Positions 25,592 through 33,853 of a stretch of 35,305 bases of DNA are shown piece by piece (position 1 is the first letter of the stretch; each line of letters starts with the position of its first letter). The notes under the pieces are model-generated. The model was not told the DNA's origin. It did no database searches and was given only the letters and a program-made list of their open reading frames with translations. The DNA comes from an uncultured Granulosicoccaceae bacterium (lineage in GTDB: Bacteria > Pseudomonadota > Gammaproteobacteria > Granulosicoccales > Granulosicoccaceae), in NCBI GenBank assembly GCA_937923745.1, contig CALDUO010000063.1:1-35305 (forward strand), written 5' to 3'. The translations under genes and the position numbers were made by a program.

Positions 25592-26836
25592 ATGGCGCAG
25601 CTGCAATTAACGCTCGAACAGTCACGGTGCGAGACCACGGTCGCATGGCAACGATTTAGCGTTCCCTACGAATTTCCTGTGGTGTTCACCGAGGGTCTGT
25701 TTGCCCCCGACAACCCCGTGCTGCGGGACACGATGTGTATGCTGGAACCGCAGCGGGAGCATCGCCTTGTTGTGTTTATCGATGAGGGAGTGGTCGAAGC
25801 CCGACCCGAGCTACCGGCAATGATCAAAGCCTACTGTGACGCTGTGGCATCTTCCATTACACTAACGACCGCTCCGGTGCTGTTACCTGCCGGCGAGTCG
25901 TCGAAGTCTGATGAGCTGATCATCAAACGTATACAGACTGTCGTGTTTGAGCAAAATATTGACCGTCATTCCTATGTGATGGCAATCGGCGGTGGTGCGT
26001 TGCTCGATGCTGTTGGTTTTGTTGCGGCGACATCGCATCGGGGTATTCGGCATATTCGGGTGCCAACAACAGTGCTGTCACAAAATGACTCGGGTGTGGG
26101 CGTCAAAAATGGCGTCAATCTCTTTGGGCAAAAGAACTATTTCGGCACATTTGCCCCCCCATTTGCTGTGCTGAACGACTATGATTTTATAGAGTGTTTG
26201 CCCGAGCGTGAACGCATCAGTGGTATCGCCGAGGCCGTCAAGGTAGCGCTGATTCGCGACGGTGATTTTTATCGGTGGCTGGAGGCGCATGCGTCTGACC
26301 TCGTGACACAAAATATTGATGCAATGCAGCACATGATCAAACGCTCTGCAGAGCTTCACATGCATCAGATAGGGCAGGGTGGCGACCCGTTTGAAACTGG
26401 CAGTGCCCGTCCGCTCGACTACGGACACTGGGCAGCGCACCGGCTTGAAACGTTGAGCCGTTATACACTTCGCCACGGCGAAGCTGTCGCTATTGGTGTG
26501 GCGCTGGATACTCGCTATTCAGTGCTGGCGGGTTTGTTACCTGCAGGTGCAGATGCGAGAGTCTGTTTTCTGTTGGAGAAACTCGGGTTTAATCTGTGGC
26601 ACGACACACTGGAGTTAACCGATGAGACCGGTCAACTGCAGGTGATCAAAGGTATTCAAGAGTTTCAGGAACACTTGGGTGGCGAACTGACCATCACATT
26701 GCTGGAAGACCTTGGAGTGGGAGTTGAGGTACACGAGATGAACACACAGTGGATTCAGGCATCGATAGACTGGCTCAGACAAGTCAGTGGCACAGTTCAC
26801 TCACAACCCTACGCCCAGCGGGTTCTACCGGGTTAA
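25592..26836 (+). CDS. eboD: EboD, 3-dehydroquinate synthase-like enzyme of the ebo cluster
   Basis: This 414-residue protein belongs to the dehydroquinate synthase-like fold. AIGGGALLDAVGFVAATSHR (GGG from residue 133) binds NAD, and VPTTVLSQNDSGVGVKNGVN with Lys172 corresponds to the family's PTTLLA..DSSVGGK. The metal ligands are kept: Glu214 (SGIAEAVKVAL), His279 (DYGHWAAHRLE) and His295 (LRHGEAVAIG), with the same 16-residue His spacing as in true synthases. The changes GVGVKNG for SVGGKTA and GHW for GHT/GHS suggest a different substrate, as in sugar-phosphate cyclases. Neighbours make it EboD rather than shikimate-pathway AroB. eboA follows after 35 bases. No strong ribosome site is visible. 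Confidence 0.88.
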   Translation: MAQLQLTLEQSRCETTVAWQRFSVPYEFPVVFTEGLFAPDNPVLRDTMCMLEPQREHRLVVFIDEGVVEARPELPAMIKAYCDAVASSITLTTAPVLLPAGESSKSDELIIKRIQTVVFEQNIDRHSYVMAIGGGALLDAVGFVAATSHRGIRHIRVPTTVLSQNDSGVGVKNGVNLFGQKNYFGTFAPPFAVLNDYDFIECLPERERISGIAEAVKVALIRDGDFYRWLEAHASDLVTQNIDAMQHMIKRSAELHMHQIGQGGDPFETGSARPLDYGHWAAHRLETLSRYTLRHGEAVAIGVALDTRYSVLAGLLPAGADARVCFLLEKLGFNLWHDTLELTDETGQLQVIKGIQEFQEHLGGELTITLLEDLGVGVEVHEMNTQWIQASIDWLRQVSGTVHSQPYAQRVLPG

Positions 26837-26871
26837 TGGTAAGGGTGTGAGGCAAGCGTTGTGACAAAGCA

Positions 26872-27795
26872 ATGACCCCGCAAGCGACTTCAGAAGCGAC
26901 GTCGGCTGCGACCTCTATAGCGACTGCGGCCACGTGTTTAACCGACTGGCTCAATAGCCGATTGTCGCCAGCGCAGTCTGACTGGCTACAGGCAAAATTG
27001 CAGTTGGTCTGCGACAACCGTGAGCCGCGCGATCTGGCCATCACGTTTGGACTGATCCCCCGCAAACTGCCTCGCCTTGATCTACAGCTTGATGACACCG
27101 AACTGCAGGCGGCAGATGCCGCACGTGCTGGCTGGTCACCGCAACACTGGACGATCGATGAGGCCGCCAGAACCCTGTTGTTGCTGGTGCGTTACGGCGC
27201 AGATGCAGCCGGTCTTGGCGAGTGCGTTAAACAGTTGTGTCGCACCGCCGACTTGTCCGAGTCTATTGCGTTGTATAACGGCACCGCCGTTTTTCCGATG
27301 AGTGACACCCTGTCGCAACAGATAGGAGAGGGGCTGCGCAGTAACATGCGGGTGATTTTTGAGGCGATAGCCCATCGAAACCCGTGCCCGCGTGATCATT
27401 TTGACCAGCATCGCTGGAATCATATGATTTTAAAAGCACTGTTTACCGAATCGACGTTGCATCCTATTCTCGGATTGGACGAACGTGCGAATGCCGAGCT
27501 TGCGCTGATTCTGTGTGACTATGCAGCTGAGCGCCGCGCCGCCGGTCGGCGCATATCCTATGAGCTGTGGCGCTGTGTGGGTCCGTTTGCTGAAGGTGCC
27601 GCGCTCGAAGCGCTGGCAACCGCCGTAACATCTGATGACCAGGCTGAACACCAAGCTGCTGTATTGGCCTTGTCGCTCAGTGGTGGCCCTGACCAACCCA
27701 TCGATCCCAAGGCCGAGCGTATCATCGCCCCCTACACCGAAACATTGGCACAGGTTGCCACCGGTACACTGACGTGGGATGCCCTACACTCATAA
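26872..27795 (+). CDS. eboA: EboA-family protein
   Basis: This 307-residue protein matches the EboA family, whose biochemical function is unknown. Recognisable conserved text includes LLLLVRYGADAAGLG, ALYNGTAVFPMSD, LRSNMRVIFEAIAHRNPCPR, RWNHMILKALFTES and SYELWRCVGPFAEGA. It looks soluble and helical, without signal peptide. The first ~17 residues (ATSEATSAATSIATAAT) are low complexity and come from a 12-bp repeat, so the real family domain may begin at about residue 20. It sits 35 bases after eboD and 35 bases before eboB, indicating one transcript. No ribosome site is clear before the ATG at 26872. Confidence 0.9.
   Translation: MTPQATSEATSAATSIATAATCLTDWLNSRLSPAQSDWLQAKLQLVCDNREPRDLAITFGLIPRKLPRLDLQLDDTELQAADAARAGWSPQHWTIDEAARTLLLLVRYGADAAGLGECVKQLCRTADLSESIALYNGTAVFPMSDTLSQQIGEGLRSNMRVIFEAIAHRNPCPRDHFDQHRWNHMILKALFTESTLHPILGLDERANAELALILCDYAAERRAAGRRISYELWRCVGPFAEGAALEALATAVTSDDQAEHQAAVLALSLSGGPDQPIDPKAERIIAPYTETLAQVATGTLTWDALHS
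26884..26931 (+). repeat. 12-bp degenerate tandem repeat at the eboA N-terminus
   Basis: Four 12-bp units each beginning GCGAC (26884-26895, 26896-26907, 26908-26919, 26920-26931) encode Ala-Thr-Ser-Xaa repeats at the start of EboA. The third positions vary more than the GCGAC core. Confidence 0.75.
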
Positions 27796-27830
27796 CCATC
27801 TCTTTACCGTTCTGGCGGGTTTGACACGTT

Positions 27831-28784
27831 ATGATGTTTATTGATCCACATGCGCACATGATCTCGCGCACCACCAACGACTACGAAAATATGGCCGCCG
27901 CCGGTGTGGTGGCTGTGATTGAGCCTGCGTTTTGGGTGGGCCAACCGCGTACTCACGTTGCCACTTATATGGACTACCTGTCCGCGATTATCGGGTTCGA
28001 ACGGTTTCGTGCCGGTCAGTTTGGTATTCGGCACTACTGCACGATTGGACTGAATTCCAAAGAAGCCAATAACGAAGCATTGGCCGAGGCGGTGATGGAT
28101 ATTTTGCCCGGTTTTGCGTTAAAGGAAGGCGTGGTTGCGATTGGTGAAATCGGTTATGACGAACAGACAGCACTTGAAGACCGTTACTTTCGGGCGCAAT
28201 TGGAGCTTGCGAAAGAGCTTGAGTTACCGGTGATGATTCACACGCCGCATCGGGATAAAAAACGCGGCACCAGCCGCTCTATGGATGTTTGTGAGGAACA
28301 TGGCATGGATCCATCGATGATCGTGGTTGACCATAACAACGAGGAAACCGTCAGAGAAGTGCTCGATCGCGGCTACTGGGCGGCGTTCTCGATTTATCCG
28401 TCCACCAAAATGGGTAACGCGCGTATGGTTGATTTGCTGCTGGAGTATGGCAGTGATCGCATCATGGTAGATTCCGCGTGTGATTGGGGTATCTCGGAGC
28501 CACTCGGTGTTGCCAAAACTGCAAGACTGGCACTCGAGCGTGGCGTGCCGGAGGAGCAGGTGCGACAGGTGTGTTATCAGAATGCATTGGACGCCTACGG
28601 GCAGAGTGGTCAGATGAAAGAATCTGACTGGCTCGACCCGCTACCGGTTGACCAGCGCACCGTGTATGAGGGCAACTCTATTCTGCGCGGTGGACGTGAG
28701 CCGGTGGTAACTACAGATGGCCACACTGGCAGTCAGCATGTAAAAGACAACAACGACTTACCCGGTGATCTGTTGATTGAATAA
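27831..28784 (+). CDS. eboB: EboB, TatD-like metal-dependent hydrolase of the ebo cluster
   Basis: This 317-residue TIM-barrel hydrolase has the amidohydrolase/TatD layout. His7 and His9 (FIDPHAHM) form the first metal pair, GEIGYDE is the central acidic motif, MIHTPHRDKKRG and VVDHNNEETV supply further histidines, and VDSACDWGISEPLG carries the C-terminal aspartate. TatD enzymes are hydrolases or exonucleases, but the ebo branch has no proven substrate. Two ATG codons (27831 and 27834) open the gene; the start choice matters little. The last ~50 residues are hydrophilic. It ends 40 bases from the stop of the convergent eboF. Confidence 0.88.
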   Translation: MMFIDPHAHMISRTTNDYENMAAAGVVAVIEPAFWVGQPRTHVATYMDYLSAIIGFERFRAGQFGIRHYCTIGLNSKEANNEALAEAVMDILPGFALKEGVVAIGEIGYDEQTALEDRYFRAQLELAKELELPVMIHTPHRDKKRGTSRSMDVCEEHGMDPSMIVVDHNNEETVREVLDRGYWAAFSIYPSTKMGNARMVDLLLEYGSDRIMVDSACDWGISEPLGVAKTARLALERGVPEEQVRQVCYQNALDAYGQSGQMKESDWLDPLPVDQRTVYEGNSILRGGREPVVTTDGHTGSQHVKDNNDLPGDLLIE

Positions 28785-28824
28785 CTGTTTTGTGTTGCTG
28801 GTTTAATTGGCTTAATACGATGTA

Positions 28825-30225
28825 TTAGTTACTGGAGCCTGAATCTGCGAACACATGAGCCAGCACCAGGTCTTTAAAATCCAGTGTGTCTATTGCGGTG
28901 TCGGGCAGTAATGCCGCGTTCGAACTGATGACAAGCGGGCCGTGATCAGGGTCATCGGTGGGTCGACCGTGCGAGCCTTTCACCAGGGTGGTTTCTTTGA
29001 GCGAAATGACATCCATTAACGTGCGCATACCCAATTTTCGTTTGAGTAAGCGGTAGCCAAGACTCAGTGGTGGTGCTTTTATTTCGGGGTCGATAAAAAG
29101 CTCTACCGGATCATAGCCAGGCTTTCGGTGAATATCGACAGTGCGTGCGTAATCTGGCGCACGGGTATCATCGAGCCAATAATAGTAACTGAACCAACGA
29201 TCAGCGGTAGAAATTGCGACAAGTTCACCTGCGTTGTCGTGATCAAGCCCGTGTTCGTGTTTGGTGTTGGCATCCAGCACGGTTTCAACCCCGTCCAGTG
29301 ACGATACCAGTGTTTTAACCTGCTCGGTGACAGCAGGATTATTAATGTAGATATGGGCAATTTGATGATCAGCGACTGCAAACGCATCTGAGGCACCGGC
29401 ATCGAACTGCTCACGACCCTGTTCGTTTCTGACTCTGAGAAAACCTGCCTGGCGTAGTTCACGGTTAATCAGTATGGCATCGGTGACCGGTGTAATGCCG
29501 TACTCGGAGACCACAATGATGTCCTGACCCTCTTTTTCTGCCTGTGCTATTAATTCGCCACAGAGTGCATCGACGTCGCGCAGATCAGACTGAATGGTCG
29601 GGTGCGCCAGATCTGGCCCCAAGCGTTGCAGGTTGTAGTCGAGGTGCGGTAGATACGTTAATGTAAGTGTGGGTTGGCGTGTTCGCATCACATGCCGGGT
29701 GGCGTCGCTGATCCATTTGCTGGAGGTAATGTCTGCGACCGGGCCCCAAAACTTAAACAGCGGGAACTGGCCAAACTGTTCGTCCAGTTCGTCATGGAGT
29801 TCCGCCGGGTAGGTATAGTGATCGGGTATTTTACGTCCATCAGCAGGATACATGGGGCGAGGGGTGGCACTCCAGTCGGCGGTTGAATACATGTTGTACC
29901 ACCAAAACATTTTTGCGCAGGTAAATGTAGGGTCTTTTGCTTTTGCAGCTTCCCAGATTTTTGTGCCGCCAACGAGTTTGTTCGACTGTCGCCATAACCA
30001 AACCTCTGACAGGTCTCTAAAGTACCAACCGTTAGCCACGATGCCGGTCTCTGACGGGGCAAGTCCTGTGACCAGGCTTGACTGTGCAGTGCAGGTCACG
30101 GCGGGCGTGACCGCTTTCATCGGACGAAGACCACCACGCATTGCGAGTTTGTGCAAATGGGGGGTGTGCTCGCCCACCAGTGCCGGTGACAGGCCCACCA
30201 CCAAAATAACCAGTGTGCGTTGCAT
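28825..30225 (-). CDS. eboF: EboF, alkaline phosphatase / nucleotide pyrophosphatase-like protein
   Basis: This 466-residue protein belongs to the alkaline phosphatase superfamily (type I phosphodiesterase / nucleotide pyrophosphatase). The Thr nucleophile region is PAVTCTAQSSLVTGLAPSET (Thr44). Family landmarks follow: GIVANGWYFRD, LTYLPHLDYNLQRLGPD, VVSEYGITPV, AVADHQIAHIYI and the C-terminal GSHGRPTDDPDHGP. Two positions that usually bind metal are altered: VVGLSP replaces the usual V-D-G, and SEYG replaces S-D-H-G; this may be general to EboF. It is 15 bases after eboC, so it is co-transcribed with eboE and eboC. The ATG at 30225 has GAGGA upstream. No signal peptide is evident, so a cytoplasmic site is likely. 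Confidence 0.85.
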   Translation of the reverse strand: MQRTLVILVVGLSPALVGEHTPHLHKLAMRGGLRPMKAVTPAVTCTAQSSLVTGLAPSETGIVANGWYFRDLSEVWLWRQSNKLVGGTKIWEAAKAKDPTFTCAKMFWWYNMYSTADWSATPRPMYPADGRKIPDHYTYPAELHDELDEQFGQFPLFKFWGPVADITSSKWISDATRHVMRTRQPTLTLTYLPHLDYNLQRLGPDLAHPTIQSDLRDVDALCGELIAQAEKEGQDIIVVSEYGITPVTDAILINRELRQAGFLRVRNEQGREQFDAGASDAFAVADHQIAHIYINNPAVTEQVKTLVSSLDGVETVLDANTKHEHGLDHDNAGELVAISTADRWFSYYYWLDDTRAPDYARTVDIHRKPGYDPVELFIDPEIKAPPLSLGYRLLKRKLGMRTLMDVISLKETTLVKGSHGRPTDDPDHGPLVISSNAALLPDTAIDTLDFKDLVLAHVFADSGSSN

Positions 30226-30240
30226 GTTGAGTGAGTCCTC

Positions 30241-31158
30241 TCAGGTACCGGCGATAAAACGCTGAAACACCAGCGTTAGCAGAAAAAAGATGGTAGCAAC
30301 AATGGCCGCGATAGCGTAACCGCTGGCTGCCAGAACGGCGGCATCCACCAGACACATACCGGCAATTAGCACAGACACGGCGTTGGGAATATCACGAGGC
30401 TGTCGCCGCTTTATCCAGTAACACGCCACAAACACAGTAGACACCAGTGTTATCCATACAGCTGCCAACAACATATGCTCGACGGTGGGCAATGTTATCT
30501 GAAATGCCGGTATCCACTGGCTGCCCATAACGGGTAGGCATAAAGCGATTAACGGTAACAGCAAAAACACCAGCGGCCATTGATGACTCACGGTATTGAT
30601 GTGTTCCTGTTTGGCAGCGTAGGTGAGTCCGATTAAATAAGACAGCACCAATACTGCTGCCGTGATTAACGGTGTTGCGAGCGAACCACCCAGTGCAAAC
30701 GCTGCAGTCACATATACCATCACCCGGCACAACCCCATGATGACAGGGCTCAATGGATTACTCTTGTGCCACAGATTGTACGCCACGATACAGGTGATTA
30801 ATTCAATGGCGCTCCACACCACAGGCGATGAAGACCGGTCGGTGTCGAGTAATGACGGCACGATAATGAGGATTGAGCCGACCACAAACAGCAACACAGT
30901 CATACTGAATACGGTGGCACGTGAGACTCTGCCGGATGGTATCGGACGCTCGGGTCGCTCTAGTGCATCAATGGTTGCATCGCACGCGTCGTTTAAATAC
31001 ATGCCGGCAACATAATACAGCGACAGACCGACAATGACGGTGAGCACTGCCCACCAGTGTGGTGCTGCGGTGGTAAGCACCATCGCTGTGATTGCGTTGG
31101 CCCAGACGGTCGGTAAGTTGGAGACGCGCCCGAGTGACAGTGCATCGCGCAGTGTCAT
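30241..31158 (-). CDS. eboC: EboC, UbiA-family prenyltransferase-like membrane protein
   Basis: This 305-residue integral membrane protein has about eight or nine helices. The first aspartate-rich motif of UbiA prenyltransferases is present as NDACDATID (56-64), followed by ERPERPIPSGRV. The second Asp motif expected in the cytosolic loop between helices is not recognisable; that position reads GLTYAAKQEHINTVSHQWP. UbiA enzymes move an isoprenoid chain to an aromatic or other acceptor; an ebo role in lipid modification or in membrane handling of a metabolite is inference. Its ATG overlaps the stop of eboE (ATGA) and eboF follows after 15 bases. Confidence 0.88.
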   Translation of the reverse strand: MTLRDALSLGRVSNLPTVWANAITAMVLTTAAPHWWAVLTVIVGLSLYYVAGMYLNDACDATIDALERPERPIPSGRVSRATVFSMTVLLFVVGSILIIVPSLLDTDRSSSPVVWSAIELITCIVAYNLWHKSNPLSPVIMGLCRVMVYVTAAFALGGSLATPLITAAVLVLSYLIGLTYAAKQEHINTVSHQWPLVFLLLPLIALCLPVMGSQWIPAFQITLPTVEHMLLAAVWITLVSTVFVACYWIKRRQPRDIPNAVSVLIAGMCLVDAAVLAASGYAIAAIVATIFFLLTLVFQRFIAGT

Positions 31159-32387
31159 ACGCGGGCATCGGCCAGTTGTGTTTGAACCCAGTGCATTTCG
31201 CGCGCGATTGCCTGCGCCACACTCACCTGCTGGTATTGCTGTGGTAACACATTAAAACTATAGGTCTCTATTTCCAGGTGGTGGGTGACAGGTTCGCGTG
31301 CCTGCAGTGCCAGTATCTCTTTGAGAAAATACTGTGTGGTATCGAAGTGCTCCATGGTGTCCAGAAAAACCGGCACATGAAAGTGTACCCGCCACTCACT
31401 GCCAGCATCAATTGCACCCCCGCGAAAGGCATCTGCCAGATCATTAAAGCGAGACAACTCATTACGACGGTTTTTTTCGACCACCTGATGCATATACACA
31501 GGTTCGGCGAATGGTTTTAAGTGATTCACTGATGCTGCGGTGACATTGGTGAGTCGAAGTGCCGAGCTGAGCTGAACTTTGGGTATGGTGATGCCGGCGT
31601 GTTGCAGTTGCCGGATACTGTCTATCGGGTTTTCAAATTCGACAGCAGCATGACAGACGTCGTAACACACACCGATGTGCGTATGCAGCGCATCATTTGC
31701 CTCAGTGAGGGATAGACCGGTGAGTTGACTCAACTGTGTTTGTGCTGCTTGACTGAAGAGTCTTTGCTGAAAAAAATCGACAGTCTCATCGATGGTTTCC
31801 AACAAACAACACGGCTCGGGTTCCAGCGCCAGCGCAATAGTGTTGCCGGTGGTTTCCTTAAGTGACACCAAATGGGCGACATGCTGCACCATTTGCCCGG
31901 CGATCAGTGCCAGTTTGCTTTCATCACCATTGATCCATGGTTTGTACGAGCCTGGCACGGTGCTGACGCTGCCCTGTACTGGCTGACCGGCGGTATCTTG
32001 TGCGGGTAGAAATTCTGCGAGCAGTGTGGCCAGATCATTGGTGTAGCCGAGCCGTTCCGGTTGGGTCCAGTCGGGCTTGTATGCACCCTCCTTAACAGGT
32101 TGTCCATGGAAGGTGCCGTACGGAAAGCCGTTAATGGTAAAGAGGTAGGTGTTGGTTTTTGTCAGAAAGCTGCGAAGCTCTTCCCGGGCTGTGTGGCTTT
32201 GTAGCGCCTTGGACGCGCTGGCAGATACCCGAAGGCCAAGGCCAAACGGGGTGTCGTCGGGTACGCTGGCGCGGACCGTGGGTACGTTTTCATAGAGGCT
32301 CTGCAGCACATCAGGCCACGCTTCACCGGCGTGAATGTTGGTGCAGTAACTCAGATGTGTGTTGTTGCTGGAATCGGTCAGTAGCAT
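31155..32387 (-). CDS. eboE: EboE, xylose isomerase / AP-endonuclease-like TIM barrel protein
   Basis: This 410-residue protein belongs to the sugar-phosphate isomerase/epimerase (xylose isomerase-like) TIM-barrel superfamily. Its opening HLSYCTNIHAGEAWPDVLQS is the typical EboE start. ALALEPEPCCLLE, HIGVCYDVCHAAVEF and LEIETYSFNVLP carry the Glu, Asp and His residues likely to bind a metal. It has no signal peptide or membrane segment. The start at 32387 fits the family; no clear ribosome site precedes it. It leads the minus-strand ebo trio with ATGA coupling to eboC. The DUF1501 gene upstream reads in the same direction with a 52-base gap and no visible terminator. Confidence 0.88.
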   Translation of the reverse strand: MLLTDSSNNTHLSYCTNIHAGEAWPDVLQSLYENVPTVRASVPDDTPFGLGLRVSASASKALQSHTAREELRSFLTKTNTYLFTINGFPYGTFHGQPVKEGAYKPDWTQPERLGYTNDLATLLAEFLPAQDTAGQPVQGSVSTVPGSYKPWINGDESKLALIAGQMVQHVAHLVSLKETTGNTIALALEPEPCCLLETIDETVDFFQQRLFSQAAQTQLSQLTGLSLTEANDALHTHIGVCYDVCHAAVEFENPIDSIRQLQHAGITIPKVQLSSALRLTNVTAASVNHLKPFAEPVYMHQVVEKNRRNELSRFNDLADAFRGGAIDAGSEWRVHFHVPVFLDTMEHFDTTQYFLKEILALQAREPVTHHLEIETYSFNVLPQQYQQVSVAQAIAREMHWVQTQLADARV

Positions 32388-32439
32388 GTGTGGTTCGGGT
32401 TTTCATACCGTGACCACAAGTATATGCAAGATTCCGCGC

Positions 32440-33840
32440 TTAGCTCATAAATCCAAGATTGCGGGTGGTGAAATTATTGAGGTCGGGAAAGATCGACAGC
32501 ATGTCAGCGTCGTCGAGACCCATCCACGAGGAAAGGGTAGCGCCGTACTGATGGACCGATGTGCCGGGAATAATGCGACCGGCAAAGCTTGCATCGTTAT
32601 TACCGGCATCGTCCGGGTTGTCGATCTTCGTATAGCTTGGCATCTGCCCGTAGACACGTCCGCCCTGGACGGCATTGCCGAAGACAAAGTTGTGTCCGCC
32701 CCAACCGTGGTCGGTGCCGTTGCCGTTACTGGTCAAGGTTCGGCCAAAATCAGAGGCGGTAAACGAGGTGACTGTGTCGGCCAGACCCAATCCGTCGATG
32801 GTGTTTTGAAACGCATCAATTCCTTCGTTGAGGTCGCGGTACAGAGATGGCAGGCGTTGTAGTTGATCGGAGTGCGTGTCCCATCCGCCCATCAGTACAA
32901 AAAACACCTGCTGTTGTTGTTGCAATGCCGTTCGCGAGGCGATCAGACGTGCCACCATGTGCAGTTGGATGGCAAGTTTGTTTTTGCCGTCGTAGGTCAT
33001 TTGTGGCAACGGGTTGTTGCGTAGCGCACTGTGCAAGGCGTCGGTCGCGACGGTGGCTCTTGAAAAAGTACCGGCCAGTTCCTGCTGAAAGCGAGACGAG
33101 TTGTTACTGCCCAGTTGAGCCATGGCGGCATACACGTTACGCATACGGTCCTGGCGTCTCGGCGGTATCCAGTCTGAAACATTGGCGTGTCCGAGCATCT
33201 GCTCAACCGTGAGTGCTGCGTTTAGACTGATGTAGTCTGAGTTGGACGCAGTTTGCCAGTCGTTGTTACCTGCCGTAGAGAAGCCCGGTGCTACGGCAAT
33301 GTTACCGTTACACAGCGCGGCATGATCACAGATAGCGCCGCCCCAGCCAAATGAGCTGGAGCCAGTGACTTGCCCTGCACCGGTTTGCCAGAGCTTTTGT
33401 TGTGTGTTGTGTGCAAACAGGCTCTGTGGCAGAGCGGTCTCGTTCAGGTAATCGGCTTTGGTGGTTGGACGAATTAAGGGGCCCGTGTTACTGACCACGG
33501 CAAGTCGACCTTCCTGGTAGAGTCTCGCCATGGCACCGGTTGCGGTGTTAAAGCCAAAGTTGCCTTGCGCGGAATCATTGACGGAGATGAGGTCGTTGTC
33601 GTCCACCGCCAGTTCATTACGGGTGGTGCGGTAGTCGTTATAGGCTGCGCCGCCCGGCACAAAAATATTAAAGGAATCTGCGCCACCGGCCAGAAAAATA
33701 CACACCAATGATTTAGGTGAGCAGGTAGCTGCAGCTGCGGTTTTGGGTGCGGCAGTCATGCTGATACCAGAGCCCAAAAACGGTAGGGCTGCCACGCTTT
33801 TCAGCAGACGACGACGGGATTTGTCTGTGTTGTATTTCAT
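32440..33840 (-). CDS. DUF1501 family protein, Tat-exported
   Basis: This 466-residue protein starts at ATG 33840, giving MKYNTDKSRRRLLKSVAALP; the twin-arginine motif SRRRLLK and the following hydrophobic stretch form a Tat signal peptide. An upstream in-frame ATG (33927) would overlap the DUF1800 gene and bury the signal, so it is rejected. The body matches the DUF1501 family: LVCIFLAGGADSFNIFVPG near the start, FFVLMGGWDTHSDQLQRLPS and FGRTLTSNGNGTDHGWGGHN, all typical. The fold is related to alkaline phosphatase/sulfatase enzymes; the role is unknown. It lies 13 bases after the DUF1800 stop; the pairing is widespread in bacteria. Folding before export suggests a bound cofactor or metal. 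Confidence 0.92.
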   Translation of the reverse strand: MKYNTDKSRRRLLKSVAALPFLGSGISMTAAPKTAAAATCSPKSLVCIFLAGGADSFNIFVPGGAAYNDYRTTRNELAVDDNDLISVNDSAQGNFGFNTATGAMARLYQEGRLAVVSNTGPLIRPTTKADYLNETALPQSLFAHNTQQKLWQTGAGQVTGSSSFGWGGAICDHAALCNGNIAVAPGFSTAGNNDWQTASNSDYISLNAALTVEQMLGHANVSDWIPPRRQDRMRNVYAAMAQLGSNNSSRFQQELAGTFSRATVATDALHSALRNNPLPQMTYDGKNKLAIQLHMVARLIASRTALQQQQQVFFVLMGGWDTHSDQLQRLPSLYRDLNEGIDAFQNTIDGLGLADTVTSFTASDFGRTLTSNGNGTDHGWGGHNFVFGNAVQGGRVYGQMPSYTKIDNPDDAGNNDASFAGRIIPGTSVHQYGATLSSWMGLDDADMLSIFPDLNNFTTRNLGFMS

Positions 33841-33853
33841 GATGAGTACCGTG

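Noticed and set aside
25592-26836. Housekeeping AroB of the shikimate pathway
   Set aside because: Substrate-pocket motifs differ, the usual aroK neighbour is missing, and it is embedded with eboA and eboB.
28811-28829. TAATAC-GAT-GTATTA inverted repeat at the eboB/eboF junction as a bidirectional terminator
   Set aside because: The stem is six AT-rich pairs with a three-base loop and no T tract, too weak to call.
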